Part shown: piece after piece, positions 32,501-36,370 of the stretch
How positions within the stretch are numbered: the first letter of the stretch is position 1
Layout: each line of letters starts with the position of its first letter
Source: Hyposmocoma kahamanoa
Taxonomy: Eukaryota > Arthropoda > Insecta > Lepidoptera > Cosmopterigidae
Reading direction: 5' to 3'
NCBI RefSeq assembly: GCF_003589595.1
Contig: NW_020653766.1
Coordinates: 3,527,082-3,591,081, forward strand
DNA length: 64,000 nt
The notes under the pieces: model-generated
Database searches by the model: none
What the model was told of the DNA's origin: nothing
The model's input: the letters and a program-made list of their open reading frames with translations, nothing else
Program-made: the position numbers and the translations under genes

Positions 32501-34387
32501 TTACTTAATTTAAATTACACCTATGACTCTTTGTATTAGATGCCTAGCAAGGGACTATCGAACCGGTTAACGAGTGTTATCCATATCAGTTACAGCTTCA
32601 CTAATAGTTTTGAACGTCGTAAATGGCAAATTTTAAATATTAAACTTTCTGTAAAAATTTTAGAACATATTTCGTCAACAAGCCCACGGGACTCGTATCT
32701 ACAAAGACCATTCATCGTTAAAAATTACCAATATCATAAACAAGGTTGCTCGTAGGCGGCTTATATTCAAATATTGGTACTACAGTCGAAGTCCTTGCTC
32801 ACCAAAACTGGCAACTATGTGTCATGGTTATTTCATGACATATTAATACTGATTTGGATAATCCGTAATGTCAATTACTTGATTTAACATGAACTGATAA
32901 GAGGCCAAAGTAAGTAGCATATTTCTCCCATTTCGGTCTTAGTACAATAACCATACAGCTAATAACATGGTGTTGAAATTAAGTATCTATCTTTAGGGCT
33001 CTGTTTCATACCACTTTCTACTACACTTTCGGACACTTGATTCGCGCCTCTTGCATTTTCAAAATTAAATGCCTTCTAATAAAAATAATGATTGGTCAAA
33101 AAATACGAACAACAACAATGGAAGCTAGTAAATATCATTTCCAGAACTGTTCTTAAAAATTTGAATTTATAAAACATGTTTTAAATAACAATATTTTTGT
33201 ATTCTTAGCCTTTAAAAATAAATATGCAAAGGAACTCGAATTATGGGTCCGGGAGTGTAGTAGGTAATCTGTATTATAATAAATAATTACTGATAATTAA
33301 AAAACACAGTTGTTAAAAGAGATCATTGTCAGATAATTAATGAAAACAATTGTATGAATAGCAAAACTGTTAAAACTTTGACAGATAATTAATGAAAATA
33401 ACTGTATACATAGTAACACTGTTAAAACTTTGATAGATAATTAACCGTAACAGTTGTATAATAGTATAACTGTTAAAACTTTGATTTTAGCAGAAACAGC
33501 TGTTGTTGAATGCAGCACTGTACCGGAAAACCAGAATATCAATGTCATCAGGCTATCTTTCGCTTTAGGCAGGTAGACGGCGGGTGTGCATATGACCATG
33601 GCAAGAAGGTCTGTCCCATACACTATATAATCGATAATTTAATCCATGGAGACCAGAAAAAATATACGAGAAAAAATCCTTCCACCACTCTATATAATTG
33701 AGCTAGGAGAACATTCCTGTCCTCTGAAAGAGAAATAGTATCATAGTTGCGTAGTCTTTGAAACATGTGTGGTAAACGCGGAGAAATTTTGTTGCACGAT
33801 ACATTTTTTCTTTTTTATTTATTACCAGTCTTTTTTACTTCTCTTTTTTACTTTTTAATGTATTACATAGGTACAAAACAAGGTAACCCATCACAAAATA
33901 TAAAATTTTTTGTCCTAAATAACGTTTGTTCGAATTTTCATTACACCGAAAACCGAATTATAACGAAACAGTTGTTCTTTCAGGATATGTTCAATGTTTA
34001 TCGCAAAGACACGATTAGATTCGGTTAGGTTAGATTAAGTTGTAGGGCCGCGGGGGAAGAGACGTGTCGGTGTACTGTTGCTGCTCGTCGCGGTTGGCCC
34101 GTGGTGGGCGCTCCAAGGGACTCTCTTCGGAGAGTCCACGCGGATGCGCGTTAGGTGTTGCGGCGGACCGTGCCATCAGATCCGCCAGCGGGTCCTGGGG
34201 GAGTAGCCACTGAACTTCACGGTTGAGTGAAGGCCTTGGGTAGCGGATTCGGGGAAATTCTGTCTGGTGTTCGGCGAGACTCACATTCGGAGTCAAGGGA
34301 CCGAAGTGCCTCTCTTTCTCTGTATTGTAGTATAGCATACTGACCCTTAAGTGGAGCGCTTCGCGATGCGCTTCTATGAACCGACAT
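8405..34387 (-). CDS. 13-exon gene for an unrecognised 547-residue CaaX-terminated, LD-motif scaffold-like protein
   Basis: Whole-gene entry; the exons follow separately. Thirteen exons (103, 149, 145, 114, 52, 122, 92, 158, 110, 92, 165, 192 and 150 nt) join with matching phases into one open frame of 547 codons plus TAA. All introns are GT-AG. In order, the protein shows a basic N-terminus, Tyr-x-Tyr-Glu motifs (61-64, 102-105, 122-125, 277-280, 513-516), LD-like LDSLLDDLQ (153-161), CHHC (250-253), CQYC plus a third Cys (327-333), LD-like LDDLLADF (424-431), YYPPGHVPFQKKE (479-491), and a tail with Cys 535, 539, 540 and CVIL 544-547. No enzymatic fold, signal peptide or membrane helix is visible. 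Established: CaaX boxes ending in Leu are usually geranylgeranylated, nearby cysteines are often palmitoylated, and LD motifs in paxillin bind focal-adhesion partners. Inferred: a membrane-tethered cytoskeletal adaptor. Missed or alternative exons remain possible, especially between 8555 and 11306. Confidence 0.82.
8555..9108. other. Intron 12, proximal part: no repeat recognised
   Basis: Intron sequence upstream (minus strand) of the last exon. Includes a short GC-rich patch near 8745-8815 with no splice-supported frame. Confidence 0.4.
9117..9402 (+). mobile_element. hAT-like MITE family 1, copy B (286 bp)
   Basis: Ends CACTGACTTACAA and TTGTAAGTCAATG, with the 8-bp duplication ATTACAAT at 9109-9116 and 9403-9410. 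Lies in intron 12. Confidence 0.93.
9429..9700 (+). repeat. R1 repeat copy with an internal insertion
   Basis: R1 motifs GTGACGGGA...AACAAGTCG and CACTCAGAGCTTTAAATC...GGGGCACTGCCACTGCGCCC are separated by about 140 bp starting GGCTGCTAACAGATTGACTG, which recurs near 44124-44190. Confidence 0.75.
9701..10220. other. Intron 12: no feature recognised
   Basis: A plus-strand frame of about 80 codons (9788-10036) has no recognisable content and no splice support. Confidence 0.35.
10228..10400 (+). repeat. R1 repeat, 3' half
   Basis: Matches R1 from CCATGTGCCTGTAATTTTAC to the AGTACTTCATTGGACGAACT block and the CTCTACTGC end. Confidence 0.72.
10519..10684. repeat. 166-bp direct repeat, first copy
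   Basis: About 95% identical by eye to 11087-11252 (both start AGTATCTACTTGTTTTTAG and end GAATGAACGTTTCTTTC). The two copies flank the R2 element at 10686-11086. Confidence 0.85.
10686..11086 (+). repeat. R2 repeat copy
   Basis: From TTTTTCTCCACACCACCGAA through ATATTTTTGGAATATAC and GGTACACTAGATGTCGCGAC to the ACATTGACAAG end. The same order is found at 13680-14290 (+) and inverted at 25400-25910. Diverged relatives at 57840-58000. Confidence 0.8.
11087..11252. repeat. 166-bp direct repeat, second copy
   Basis: Ends 54 bases from the donor side of exon 12, inside intron 12. See the first copy at 10519. Confidence 0.85.
11307..11498 (-). CDS. Exon 12: residues 435-498, YYPPGH block
   Basis: Acceptor CCCCTGCAG, donor AGC|GTGAGT. 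Phase 0 at both ends. Much more GC-rich than its surroundings. Encodes RFPTQPDGLSQRSHRVEVSH, a Pro/Ala linker and AVYYPPGHVPFQKKEAAGY. The GC content opens several other frames over the same bases; those are shadows. Confidence 0.87.
11555..12318 (+). mobile_element. Non-LTR retrotransposon 3' fragment, split by a hAT-like MITE
   Basis: GGCGAACTGTATACGTTTTT...CAATAAGAT, the AAAAGTCATATTACAAAATT block and TAGAGTTGCTTGCTCGTTCT match, in order, the LINE tail at 61380-61840. The match is interrupted at 11714-12138 by a MITE and ends where Penelope-like sequence begins (about 12320). Confidence 0.75.
11714..12138. mobile_element. hAT-like MITE family 2, copy 1 (425 bp)
   Basis: Perfect terminal inverted repeats starting CTTAGAATAATAACGCATAG, flanked by the 8-bp duplication GTTTTAGA (11706-11713, 12139-12146). 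Contains a perfect 21-bp stem with a 4-nt loop at 11824-11869 that the second copy lacks. Confidence 0.95.
12320..12960 (+). mobile_element. Penelope-like element fragment: GIY-YIG end plus 3' region
   Basis: The plus frame reads YIGQTKRSICTRVKEHIADV, matching the GIY-YIG endonuclease signature, then, after a stop, PTHSMKFDKPQV and EIKN...fragments parallel to the copy at 52587-52856. The 3' part (12650-12960) matches the terminal region at 52215-52590 in reverse. Stops make it inactive. Confidence 0.78.
13127..13291 (-). CDS. Exon 11: residues 380-434, second LD-like motif
   Basis: Acceptor CCTGTTCCAG, donor GCT|GTAAGT. Phase 0 at both ends, so the exon can be skipped without a frameshift. 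Contains SYKYSETTYSS, a Pro-rich stretch and PPKKLDDLLADFPEA, whose LDDLLADF core closely follows the LD-motif pattern. Confidence 0.87.
13467..13670. repeat. Head-to-head palindrome of Penelope terminal sequence
   Basis: The left arm starts AGGAAATGAAACTATTTTTC and carries CGGGCCCTTTACAGGTCCC. The right arm is its inverse and ends TAGTTTCATTTCCT. The spacer is about 30 bp. Both arms are the terminal segment of the Penelope-like element. Confidence 0.82.
13680..14290 (+). repeat. R2 repeat, longer copy
   Basis: Includes the upstream part (GACAACTGCGCTCCGATTGG, TTCGAAACAATTGACGGGTG) shared, inverted, with 25720-25910, and the downstream part shared with 10686-11086. Confidence 0.8.
14220..14935 (+). 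repeat. Repeat shared with 57840-58480, with R1 nested inside
   Basis: ATAACAAACAAATCAACTA, GATGGCG...GGCTATTCCTTT and CTTCCAGGTTATTGGTCAGC all have partners in order at 57960-58480. The R1 copy at 14498-14770 is absent from that relative, so R1 inserted later. Confidence 0.68.
14498..14770 (+). repeat. R1 repeat copy
   Basis: Runs from AAGTGTCGGGACGAAGAAGT through GGGGCACTGCCACTGCGCCC to the GACGAACTCTTTCACAAGG end. Near full length. Confidence 0.8.
14936..15448. other. Intron 10: short duplicated patch only
   Basis: CGGGTATTTTAGTTCTAT occurs twice (15118, 15161) and CATACACGTCACT occurs at 14951 and 15290. Otherwise nothing is recognised. Confidence 0.4.
15449..15540 (-). CDS. Exon 10: residues 350-379
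   Basis: Acceptor TGTATTAACAG, donor CAC|GTAAGA. Phase is 1 in and 0 out. Encodes HTNERIIYPKPANETKLIPV followed by NDSLNGHGPH. Short and without recognised motifs. Confidence 0.83.
15733..16022. mobile_element. MITE with GCAGGCTTATTACCGA inverted ends
   Basis: Terminal inverted repeats GCAGGCTTATTACCGA...TCGGTAATAAGCCTGC, extended by CTTTAGC(A/G)AC. Several internal CGACCAGTCG/CAACCAGTTG-like words. No target duplication resolved. Confidence 0.68.
16121..16450 (-). pseudogene. Non-LTR retrotransposon C-terminal fragment
   Basis: The minus frame LPLFDRRKIRDIMYLLNIIN followed by GKVDCIDLLGELSFNVPTRS resembles the post-RT C-terminal region of jockey/CR1-type LINE proteins, where a two-to-three-Leu helix and an LL..L.F.VP segment are usual. 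The last frame ends in a stop at 16121. No RT motif is present. Confidence 0.6.
16440..16705 (-). repeat. ACCGACTTCAAAAA-type repeat, inverted partial copy
   Basis: Reverse-strand similarity to 22950-23225 and 35430-35650: TTTGCCAAGTTTTAT, a GTGTGCGAAACC patch, and the end TTTTTTTGAAGTCGG. Confidence 0.65.
16706..17329. other. AT-rich sequence with a repeat patch shared with 43335-43440
   Basis: GTGCGGTTTTTGCC, then TTGTCTATAGTC and GAATAGGCGGG, recur in order near 43335-43440. Probably the tail of an unclassified repeat. A GAAATT microsatellite patch lies at 17311-17327. Confidence 0.45.
17330..17650 (+). repeat. R1 repeat copy, near full length
   Basis: Starts TATCAAGTGACAGGATCAAC. Includes GGTGGTAAGCGACACGTCTG, the GGGGCACTGCCACTGCGCCC core and CACATTACTGG...GGCGGCAGAAATAGGTAAGG. 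Confidence 0.82.
17765..17874 (-). CDS. Exon 9: residues 313-348, CxxCxxC cluster
   Basis: Acceptor TTTGTTTTCAG, donor TCTG|GTACTT. Phase is 2 in and 1 out. Encodes PPSPSPGGCQYCSHCNSRIR and then EYRHVTTTDS. Three cysteines at 327, 330 and 333. Two other frames are also open here; the phase-matched frame is the one with low-complexity content like its neighbours. Confidence 0.83.
18050..18270 (+). mobile_element. tRNA-derived SINE (type A), partial
   Basis: GAAAAATTCGTGAGGTCCAC, GTGGCTTAGTTGGCATAGC and the tail CACAAAAAATAATTGAATAT match other type A copies. The B-box part is deleted. Confidence 0.75.
18271..19600. other. Intron 8, distal: fragments only
   Basis: A scrap of R1 (18838-18905, CAGTTGCAATGCCACTCAGAGC-like) and a scrap of SINE B-box (18283-18310). 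The rest is unrecognised. The frame at 18428-18682 on the minus strand is not supported. Confidence 0.4.
19612..20000 (+). pseudogene. RTE-like LINE C-terminal remnant
   Basis: The broken plus frame reads EMWCYRKMLHISWTQKVPNV, then NRKVAYLGRVLRHEK and IEGKRRKKEEVV. The order W-CYRRML.ISW, YLGHVLR, GKIEGKR is typical of the C-terminus of RTE-type LINE proteins. It has at least three stops. Confidence 0.7.
20277..20434 (-). CDS. Exon 8: residues 260-311
   Basis: Acceptor CTATTTCCAG, donor CTAC|GTAAGT. Phase is 0 in and 2 out. Starts LSRSSTPMNKV. Contains VKTYTYEVP, a Pro-rich stretch and HTYVSSHENLRS. The SRSSTP and SSHENLRS segments look like phosphorylatable linkers; this is by eye only. Confidence 0.87.
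20435..21488. other. Intron 7, distal: AT-rich, nothing recognised
   Basis: No repeat match to other parts of the window and no credible frame. A short triplet run (TTGTTGTTG) lies near 20490. Confidence 0.45.
21497..22730. mobile_element. 1.2-kb fold-back hAT-like element
   Basis: Ends CAGTGGCGGATTTG and CAAATCCGCCACTG with the 8-bp duplication GTGCAATC (21489-21496, 22731-22738). The inverted similarity extends inward for about 270-360 bp per arm (e.g. TATGTGAGCTAGTTCTGG and its inverse CCAGAACTAGCTCACATA). No transposase frame. Lies in intron 7, 61 bases beyond the exon 7 donor. Confidence 0.92.
22800..22891 (-). CDS. Exon 7: residues 230-259, CHHC cluster
   Basis: Acceptor GCTCGTTTCAG, donor ACT|GTAAGT. 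Phase is 1 in and 0 out. Val/Thr-rich, ending TTTCHHCHQNTGT. A single CxxC with flanking His cannot form a complete zinc site alone, but it could pair with the CxxC in exon 9. A 1.2-kb hAT-like element ends 61 bases beyond the donor. Confidence 0.83.
22946..23228 (+). mobile_element. ACCGACTTCAAAAA-type inverted-repeat element, about 280 bp
   Basis: Ends AACCGACTTCAAAA and TTTTGAAGTCGGTT. The interior (GAGGAGGTTCTGAATTCG, GATTTTGACGATTC, ATATTCCACCTCTAAG) matches 35430-35650. Confidence 0.78.
23311..23496 (-). mobile_element. tRNA-derived SINE (type B)
   Basis: Minus-strand copy. B-box GGTTCGATTCCCGGG-like sequence (as CCCGGGAATCGAACCTGGGA on plus) and A-box GGCCGAACGG-like sequence degraded to GTAGCCGAGCGATTGCC. 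Followed at its 3' end by an (AAT)n run at 23289-23307. Confidence 0.85.
23560..23770 (+). repeat. Repeat shared with 33880-34045 (inverted)
   Basis: GAACCTAATCGTGTCTTTGCGATAAACAT-type sequence and TGTTTCGTTATAATTCGGTT recur on the opposite strand next to exon 1. Confidence 0.7.
24027..24148 (-). CDS. Exon 6: residues 189-228
   Basis: Acceptor CCATCTAG, phase 2 in. Encodes GYSTLKREERVETSSWGS, then a Pro/Thr-rich linker and a charged segment AAELRQEMYREEKT likely to be helical. The only phase-compatible donor is ACGG|GTTGGT, weaker than the others. It leaves one G, which makes a Glu codon with exon 7. The frame, GC-rich composition and phase at both ends support the exon. The exact 3' edge is the least certain in the gene. 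Confidence 0.7.
24236..24440 (+). repeat. R1 repeat copy with deletions
   Basis: CAAGTGACGGGACAAACATG to TGGCAGTATATCCCTAGATG, missing part of the core. Confidence 0.78.
24448..24620 (+). repeat. Unclassified repeat, inverted partner at 49545-49700
   Basis: CACCTGATGTTAAGTGG, AACGCGAAGGAACCTAGTGC and ATGCCTCTTCACGCCTCGTT have inverted counterparts at 49545-49700. Confidence 0.65.
24640..25320. other. Intron 5: Penelope terminal scrap only
   Basis: GGGACCTGTAAAGGGCCCGA at 25250-25272 is the Penelope terminal motif. The rest is AT-rich and unrecognised. Confidence 0.45.
25340..25391 (-). CDS. Exon 5: 52-nt small exon, residues 172-187
   Basis: Acceptor CTCATTACAG, donor AGAGG|GTACGT. Phase is 1 in and 2 out. 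Encodes GYTSDTAESSSFDYKR, a Ser-rich acidic patch with the same GY(S/T) opening as exons 4 and 6. It is too short to be seen by an ORF search and was found from splice sites and phase. Confidence 0.75.
25400..25910 (-). repeat. R2 repeat copy, inverted
   Basis: The reverse strand matches 13680-14120, including TTCGAAACAATTGACGGGTG and GTACACACAGGTCAGTTG. Confidence 0.78.
25911..27040. other. Intron 4: GC-rich patch with a hairpin, otherwise unrecognised
   Basis: A perfect 12-bp stem CTCGGTCTCGCC...GGCGAGACCGAG with a short loop lies near 26092-26122. CACATTCTCG-type words recur from 26065 to 26520. No gene supported. Confidence 0.4.
27046..27259 (+). mobile_element. tRNA-derived SINE (type B), full copy with target duplication
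   Basis: A-box TGGCCGAACGGTTACC, B-box GGTTCGATTCC, body to GCTATGTTGAGTGTGTGCG, then an A-run. Flanked by AACTACACTACA on both sides (about 27032-27043 and after the A-run), a direct target duplication. Confidence 0.92.
27501..27614 (-). CDS. Exon 4: residues 134-170, first LD-like motif
   Basis: Acceptor CCCTGCAG, donor AAGA|GTGAGT. Phase is 1 in and 1 out. Begins GYSKIKSSK (the Gly codon is split across the intron) and contains VEELDSLLDDLQKDQE, a leucine-rich amphipathic segment that fits the LDxLLxxL pattern of paxillin LD motifs. Predicted helical by pattern only. Confidence 0.88.
27712..27850 (-). mobile_element. tRNA-derived SINE (type A), diverged
   Basis: Minus-strand copy. GATCGAACACTTAGAAAACA and ACCGTGCCAGACGCTATGC match the 7.6-kb and 35-kb copies. 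Confidence 0.8.
28225..28410 (-). repeat. R1 repeat copy
   Basis: Inverted: GGGCGCAGTGGCAGTGCCCC, GCAACTGTTATGGACAGACG and TTCGTCCCGTCACTTGAT. Confidence 0.8.
28526..28670 (-). CDS. Exon 3: residues 85-132 plus one base
   Basis: Acceptor ...CCATCAG, donor CCAG|GTAAAT. Phase is 0 in and 1 out. Carries two Tyr-rich motifs, SYYYEREERE and RTYNYETTSSS, separated by a Gly/Thr linker. The composition resembles exons 2, 8 and 11. Confidence 0.88.
28918..29844. mobile_element. piggyBac-like non-autonomous element hosting a nested hAT-like MITE
   Basis: TTAA at 28914-28917 and 29845-29848 flank ends CACGTTCGTCGC and GCGACGAGCGTG. The 5' part carries GGGTCAAAATGACC and GGGTTAAAATGACC, words I associate with piggyBac-like elements. 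The interior is interrupted by MITE copy C, so the host was about 630 bp before that insertion. Confidence 0.72.
29263..29548 (-). mobile_element. hAT-like MITE family 1, copy C (286 bp)
   Basis: 8-bp duplication ATGTGAAA at 29255-29262 and 29549-29556. Inverted relative to copy B. Nested in the piggyBac-like element in intron 2. Confidence 0.95.
30095..30174 (+). repeat. R1 repeat fragment
   Basis: GGGGCACTGCCACTGCGCCC through CATGTGCCTGTAATTTC, truncated just before MITE copy D. Confidence 0.75.
30183..30452 (-). mobile_element. hAT-like MITE family 1, copy D (270 bp)
   Basis: 8-bp duplication CTTCTGAG at 30175-30182 and 30453-30460. Lies 634 bp from copy C, same orientation. Confidence 0.95.
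30487..30730 (-). repeat. R1 repeat copy, near full length
   Basis: Inverted, from AACTCCTTGTGAAAGAGTTC to TTCGTCCCGTCATTTGG. Confidence 0.82.
30856..31004 (-). CDS. Exon 2: residues 36-84
   Basis: Acceptor TTCCTTCCAG, donor GAG|GTGAGG. Phase is 1 in and 0 out. Contains MLKSELIPRGSKLDSLSRAG and the first Tyr-x-Tyr motif, REYHYEYKEE, then a charged stretch GKYDRKDLHTVE. A second GT five bases further on could serve as an alternative donor. A SINE begins about 60 bases upstream, in the preceding intron. Confidence 0.85.
31062..31338 (+). mobile_element. tRNA-derived SINE (type A), most complete copy
   Basis: GATGGCGCTACGACTAAAGA, A-box region GTGGCTTAGTTGGTATAGCG, perfect T-arm GTCGGTTCGAATCCGAC, then CCGGATCGAAGG and a tail with AATAATTATAACAAACTAG and repeated TCAATAAAAATTTAATTA. 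Confidence 0.87.
31491..31890. other. Assembly gap (400 N) in intron 1
   Basis: A run of N between the SINE and AT-rich sequence. An extra exon could be hidden here, although exons 1 and 2 already join in phase. Confidence 0.98.
31891..33305. other. Intron 1: AT-rich, nothing recognised
   Basis: A TTTA-rich stretch (32030-32225) gives a spurious hydrophobic frame. AATAAA-rich sequence at 32360-32400 resembles a retroelement tail. No gene supported. Confidence 0.45.
33312..33485. repeat. Tandem repeat, about 52-57 bp x 3
   Basis: GTTAAAACTTTGA..AGATAATTAA recurs at 33369, 33421 and 33472, with a diverged first unit at 33312. Each unit also carries AACTGTATA- or AATTGTATG-type words. Confidence 0.8.
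34030..34284 (-). other. Open GC-rich frame downstream of the exon 1 donor
   Basis: A second minus-strand frame runs from an ATG at 34338 to a stop at 34030 (102 codons, including VQWLLPQDPLADLMARSAAT and DEQQQYTDTSLPPRPY). Its composition looks coding and it crosses the exon 1 donor in a different frame. No good donor closes it. It may be an alternative exon, a short protein or chance in GC-rich DNA. Confidence 0.3.
34285..34387 (-). CDS. Exon 1: start codon and residues 1-34 plus one base
   Basis: The frame opens MSVHRSASRSAPLKG, with an insect-like start context (AAACA before ATG), and ends ...LDSE plus one T before the donor GTGAGT. That T completes a Tyr codon (T|AC) with exon 2, so the phase agrees. 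Ser- and Arg-rich with no signal peptide. A possible splice acceptor (pyrimidine-rich tract ending TTCAG at 34406) sits 18 nt upstream of the ATG, so the 5' UTR may be spliced. A different frame stays open through and beyond the donor (34030-34338). Confidence 0.72.
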
Positions 34388-34610
34388 TGTTTACAACGTT
34401 CAGTACTGAATTCAATGAGTGCGAAAGAGAAATTTTTTAACAGCGCGACACGTGAAACAAAAGATTAGTATGAGGAAATTTAGCAAAATTAGAGCATAGT
34501 TTTTCGCGCGTATTTTGTTGTGTTGTAAAAATTCTTATTATTCAATCGTTGTTAAGAAGCGTAGTGTTGTTTAGAGGCATTGTTAAAAATGGAACACTAT
34601 AATGTAAGTT
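34388..34610. promoter_or_regulatory. Probable 5' UTR and promoter region of the minus-strand gene
   Basis: The stretch upstream of the start codon has no repeat match. It contains a CACGTG E-box at 34449-34454 and a possible UTR splice acceptor at 34406. On the plus strand, an ATG at 34589 is followed after five codons by a perfect donor (GTAAGT at 34604), which hints at a divergent transcript. No TATA box is placed with confidence. Confidence 0.35.
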
Positions 34611-35004
34611 TAATTTTTTATTAAACAATGTATAGGTAAGTGAATTCCCACTGAAATCTCCTCTGAGGCGCCTCTGTCTGTAAGCAGATTCCCCCAGATT
34701 ATCAAAAAAAAGTTTAAAAGAAAAAACATTTTCCTCTCAAATGTCAAAATTAACCACAAAAGGAGCAATTATTACAACATTATTATTTAAACAATTGCCT
34801 TTTAGAAATATAGTATACTCTCTTACTATAAAGTAAGCTCAAACTAGTCCCGTGATGTATTTATTACGGACACCCCAGAGGAAATTTTAATTGAAATATC
34901 TGTAATAACAATCGAATGGAACCGATTTTTCCCGTAGACAAACAAGTAAGAAATGAAAATACGGTGAAACTTTGTTATTTTTTTAACGAGGTAAGTTTAT
35001 TATA

Positions 35005-35335
35005 ATTATTAATACAAAGATCGAACACTCAGAAAAAATTCCTTCGATCCGGTCGGATTCGAACCGACCAAAAAGTCGTTGAAAGACCAAGTACAAAGAC
35101 ACGACGCAAGCACATAGAAAAATTCATGAGGTCCGTTGGTTCGTTCCGTTGCTTAGTTGGTATAGCGTCTGGCACGGTATGCAAGAAGCCGTCGGTTCGA
35201 ATCCGACCGGATCGAAGGAATTTTTTCTGAGTGTTTTTTCTGAGTGTTCGATCTTTGTATTAATAATTATAACAAACTAGTGGAGTAATTTCACAAAAAA
35301 TAATTGAATATCAATTCAATAAAAATTTAATTAAT
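35005..35335. mobile_element. tRNA-derived SINE (type A) in fold-back form
   Basis: An inverted SINE tail and B-box (35020-35068) joins a plus-strand copy (35069-35335) that starts at the tRNA-unrelated AAAGTCGTTGAAAGACCAAG. CTGAGTGTTTTTT is duplicated in the tail. Confidence 0.85.
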
Positions 35336-35429
35336 GAGGTAAGTTTAGTCAATCGTGTTTCGGGTCCCGTAGTTCATTACCAGTATCTTCTGTTTTCATT
35401 CTCAACTAAAAAACTGCTCGAATTTTTTA

Positions 35430-35650
35430 ACCGACCTCAGAAAAAGGAGGAGGTTCTCAATTCGACTGTGTTTTTTTGTATGTATGTTACGCGATAACTC
35501 CGACATTTGTGAACCGATTTTGATGATTCGTTTTTTGTTGGAAGGAGGGTACCTCAGTAGTGATTCCATTTAAATTTGAAGAAAATATTCCACCTCTAAG
35601 GGTGGCAAACCAGGGGACGAATCCTGTTTCGCGCACTTTCCGTTAACCGT
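35430..35650 (+). repeat. ACCGACTTCAAAAA-type repeat, partial
   Basis: AACCGACCTCAGAAAAAGGA, GGAGGTTCTCAATTCGACTG and ATATTCCACCTCTAAGGGTG match 22950-23180. Confidence 0.78.
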
Positions 35651-35659
35651 TAATTCTAT

Positions 35660-35900
35660 GAACTTTTGAGTCGTGCGCGTGATGGTAAGCTACACGCCTG
35701 TCGTTATTAGTTGCAGTGCCACTCAGAGCTTTAAATTGCAAAGATCCATGGGGCACTGTCAGTGCGCCCGTCACCCTGAGTTACCAAGTCCCATGTGCCT
35801 GTAATTTCACCAGCACTCTTACCCTCCAAAACCGGAACACAGCAATGCTCATATTACTGCTTGGCGGCAGAAATAGGTAAGGTGGCAGTACTTCCTTTGT
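35660..35900 (+). repeat. R1 repeat copy
   Basis: GTCGTGCGCGTGATGGTAAG to GCGGCAGAAATAGGTAAGGT. Confidence 0.8.
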
Positions 35901-35984
35901 ACATTAAAACACACCCTACATTACAACATTGGTCCTTTTACTACTTCTGCTACTACATTTCTTCTGTGTCAACATTATGTATAA

Positions 35985-36362
35985 CTTAGAATAATAACGC
36001 ATAGAATGATAGTTTCATATCAAACGAACTGTCACAAGTGAGGCAAAAATCAAATTCATGTAGGCTAGTTTTAGTAGTAGGTTAGTTTTTGGTTTTAGTG
36101 AATATTTATATAAAAATACAAGTTGGAACGCGTTACTTCCTTGTGGAATGTGATGTTAGTATCTATTTTATGTTTGCCTGACGTATTTTTACACTCATTT
36201 ACCGCACATTTCGTCATTTTTAGCTAAAATTCTTGAGCTCTTCGCGGTGTAAGTTGACCTTCAGCACTGACGGTCCGCCCGCTCGTGTAGGCCCATTGAA
36301 AGCGCTTCAATTTGCCTCACTTAGCGTGTGCGGACTAGGTTTCTATGCGTTATTATTCTAAG
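35985..36362. mobile_element. hAT-like MITE family 2, copy 2 (378 bp)
   Basis: Same CTTAGAATAATAACGCATAG ends as copy 1. 8-bp duplication ATGTATAA at 35977-35984 and 36363-36370. Lacks the internal 21-bp hairpin. Confidence 0.95.
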
Positions 36363-36370
36363 ATGTATAA

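Noticed and set aside
34310..34336. A 25-base GT-AG micro-intron inside exon 1 joining the two frames
   Set aside because: Shorter than any insect spliceosomal intron I know of; the exon 1 to exon 2 phase is consistent without it.
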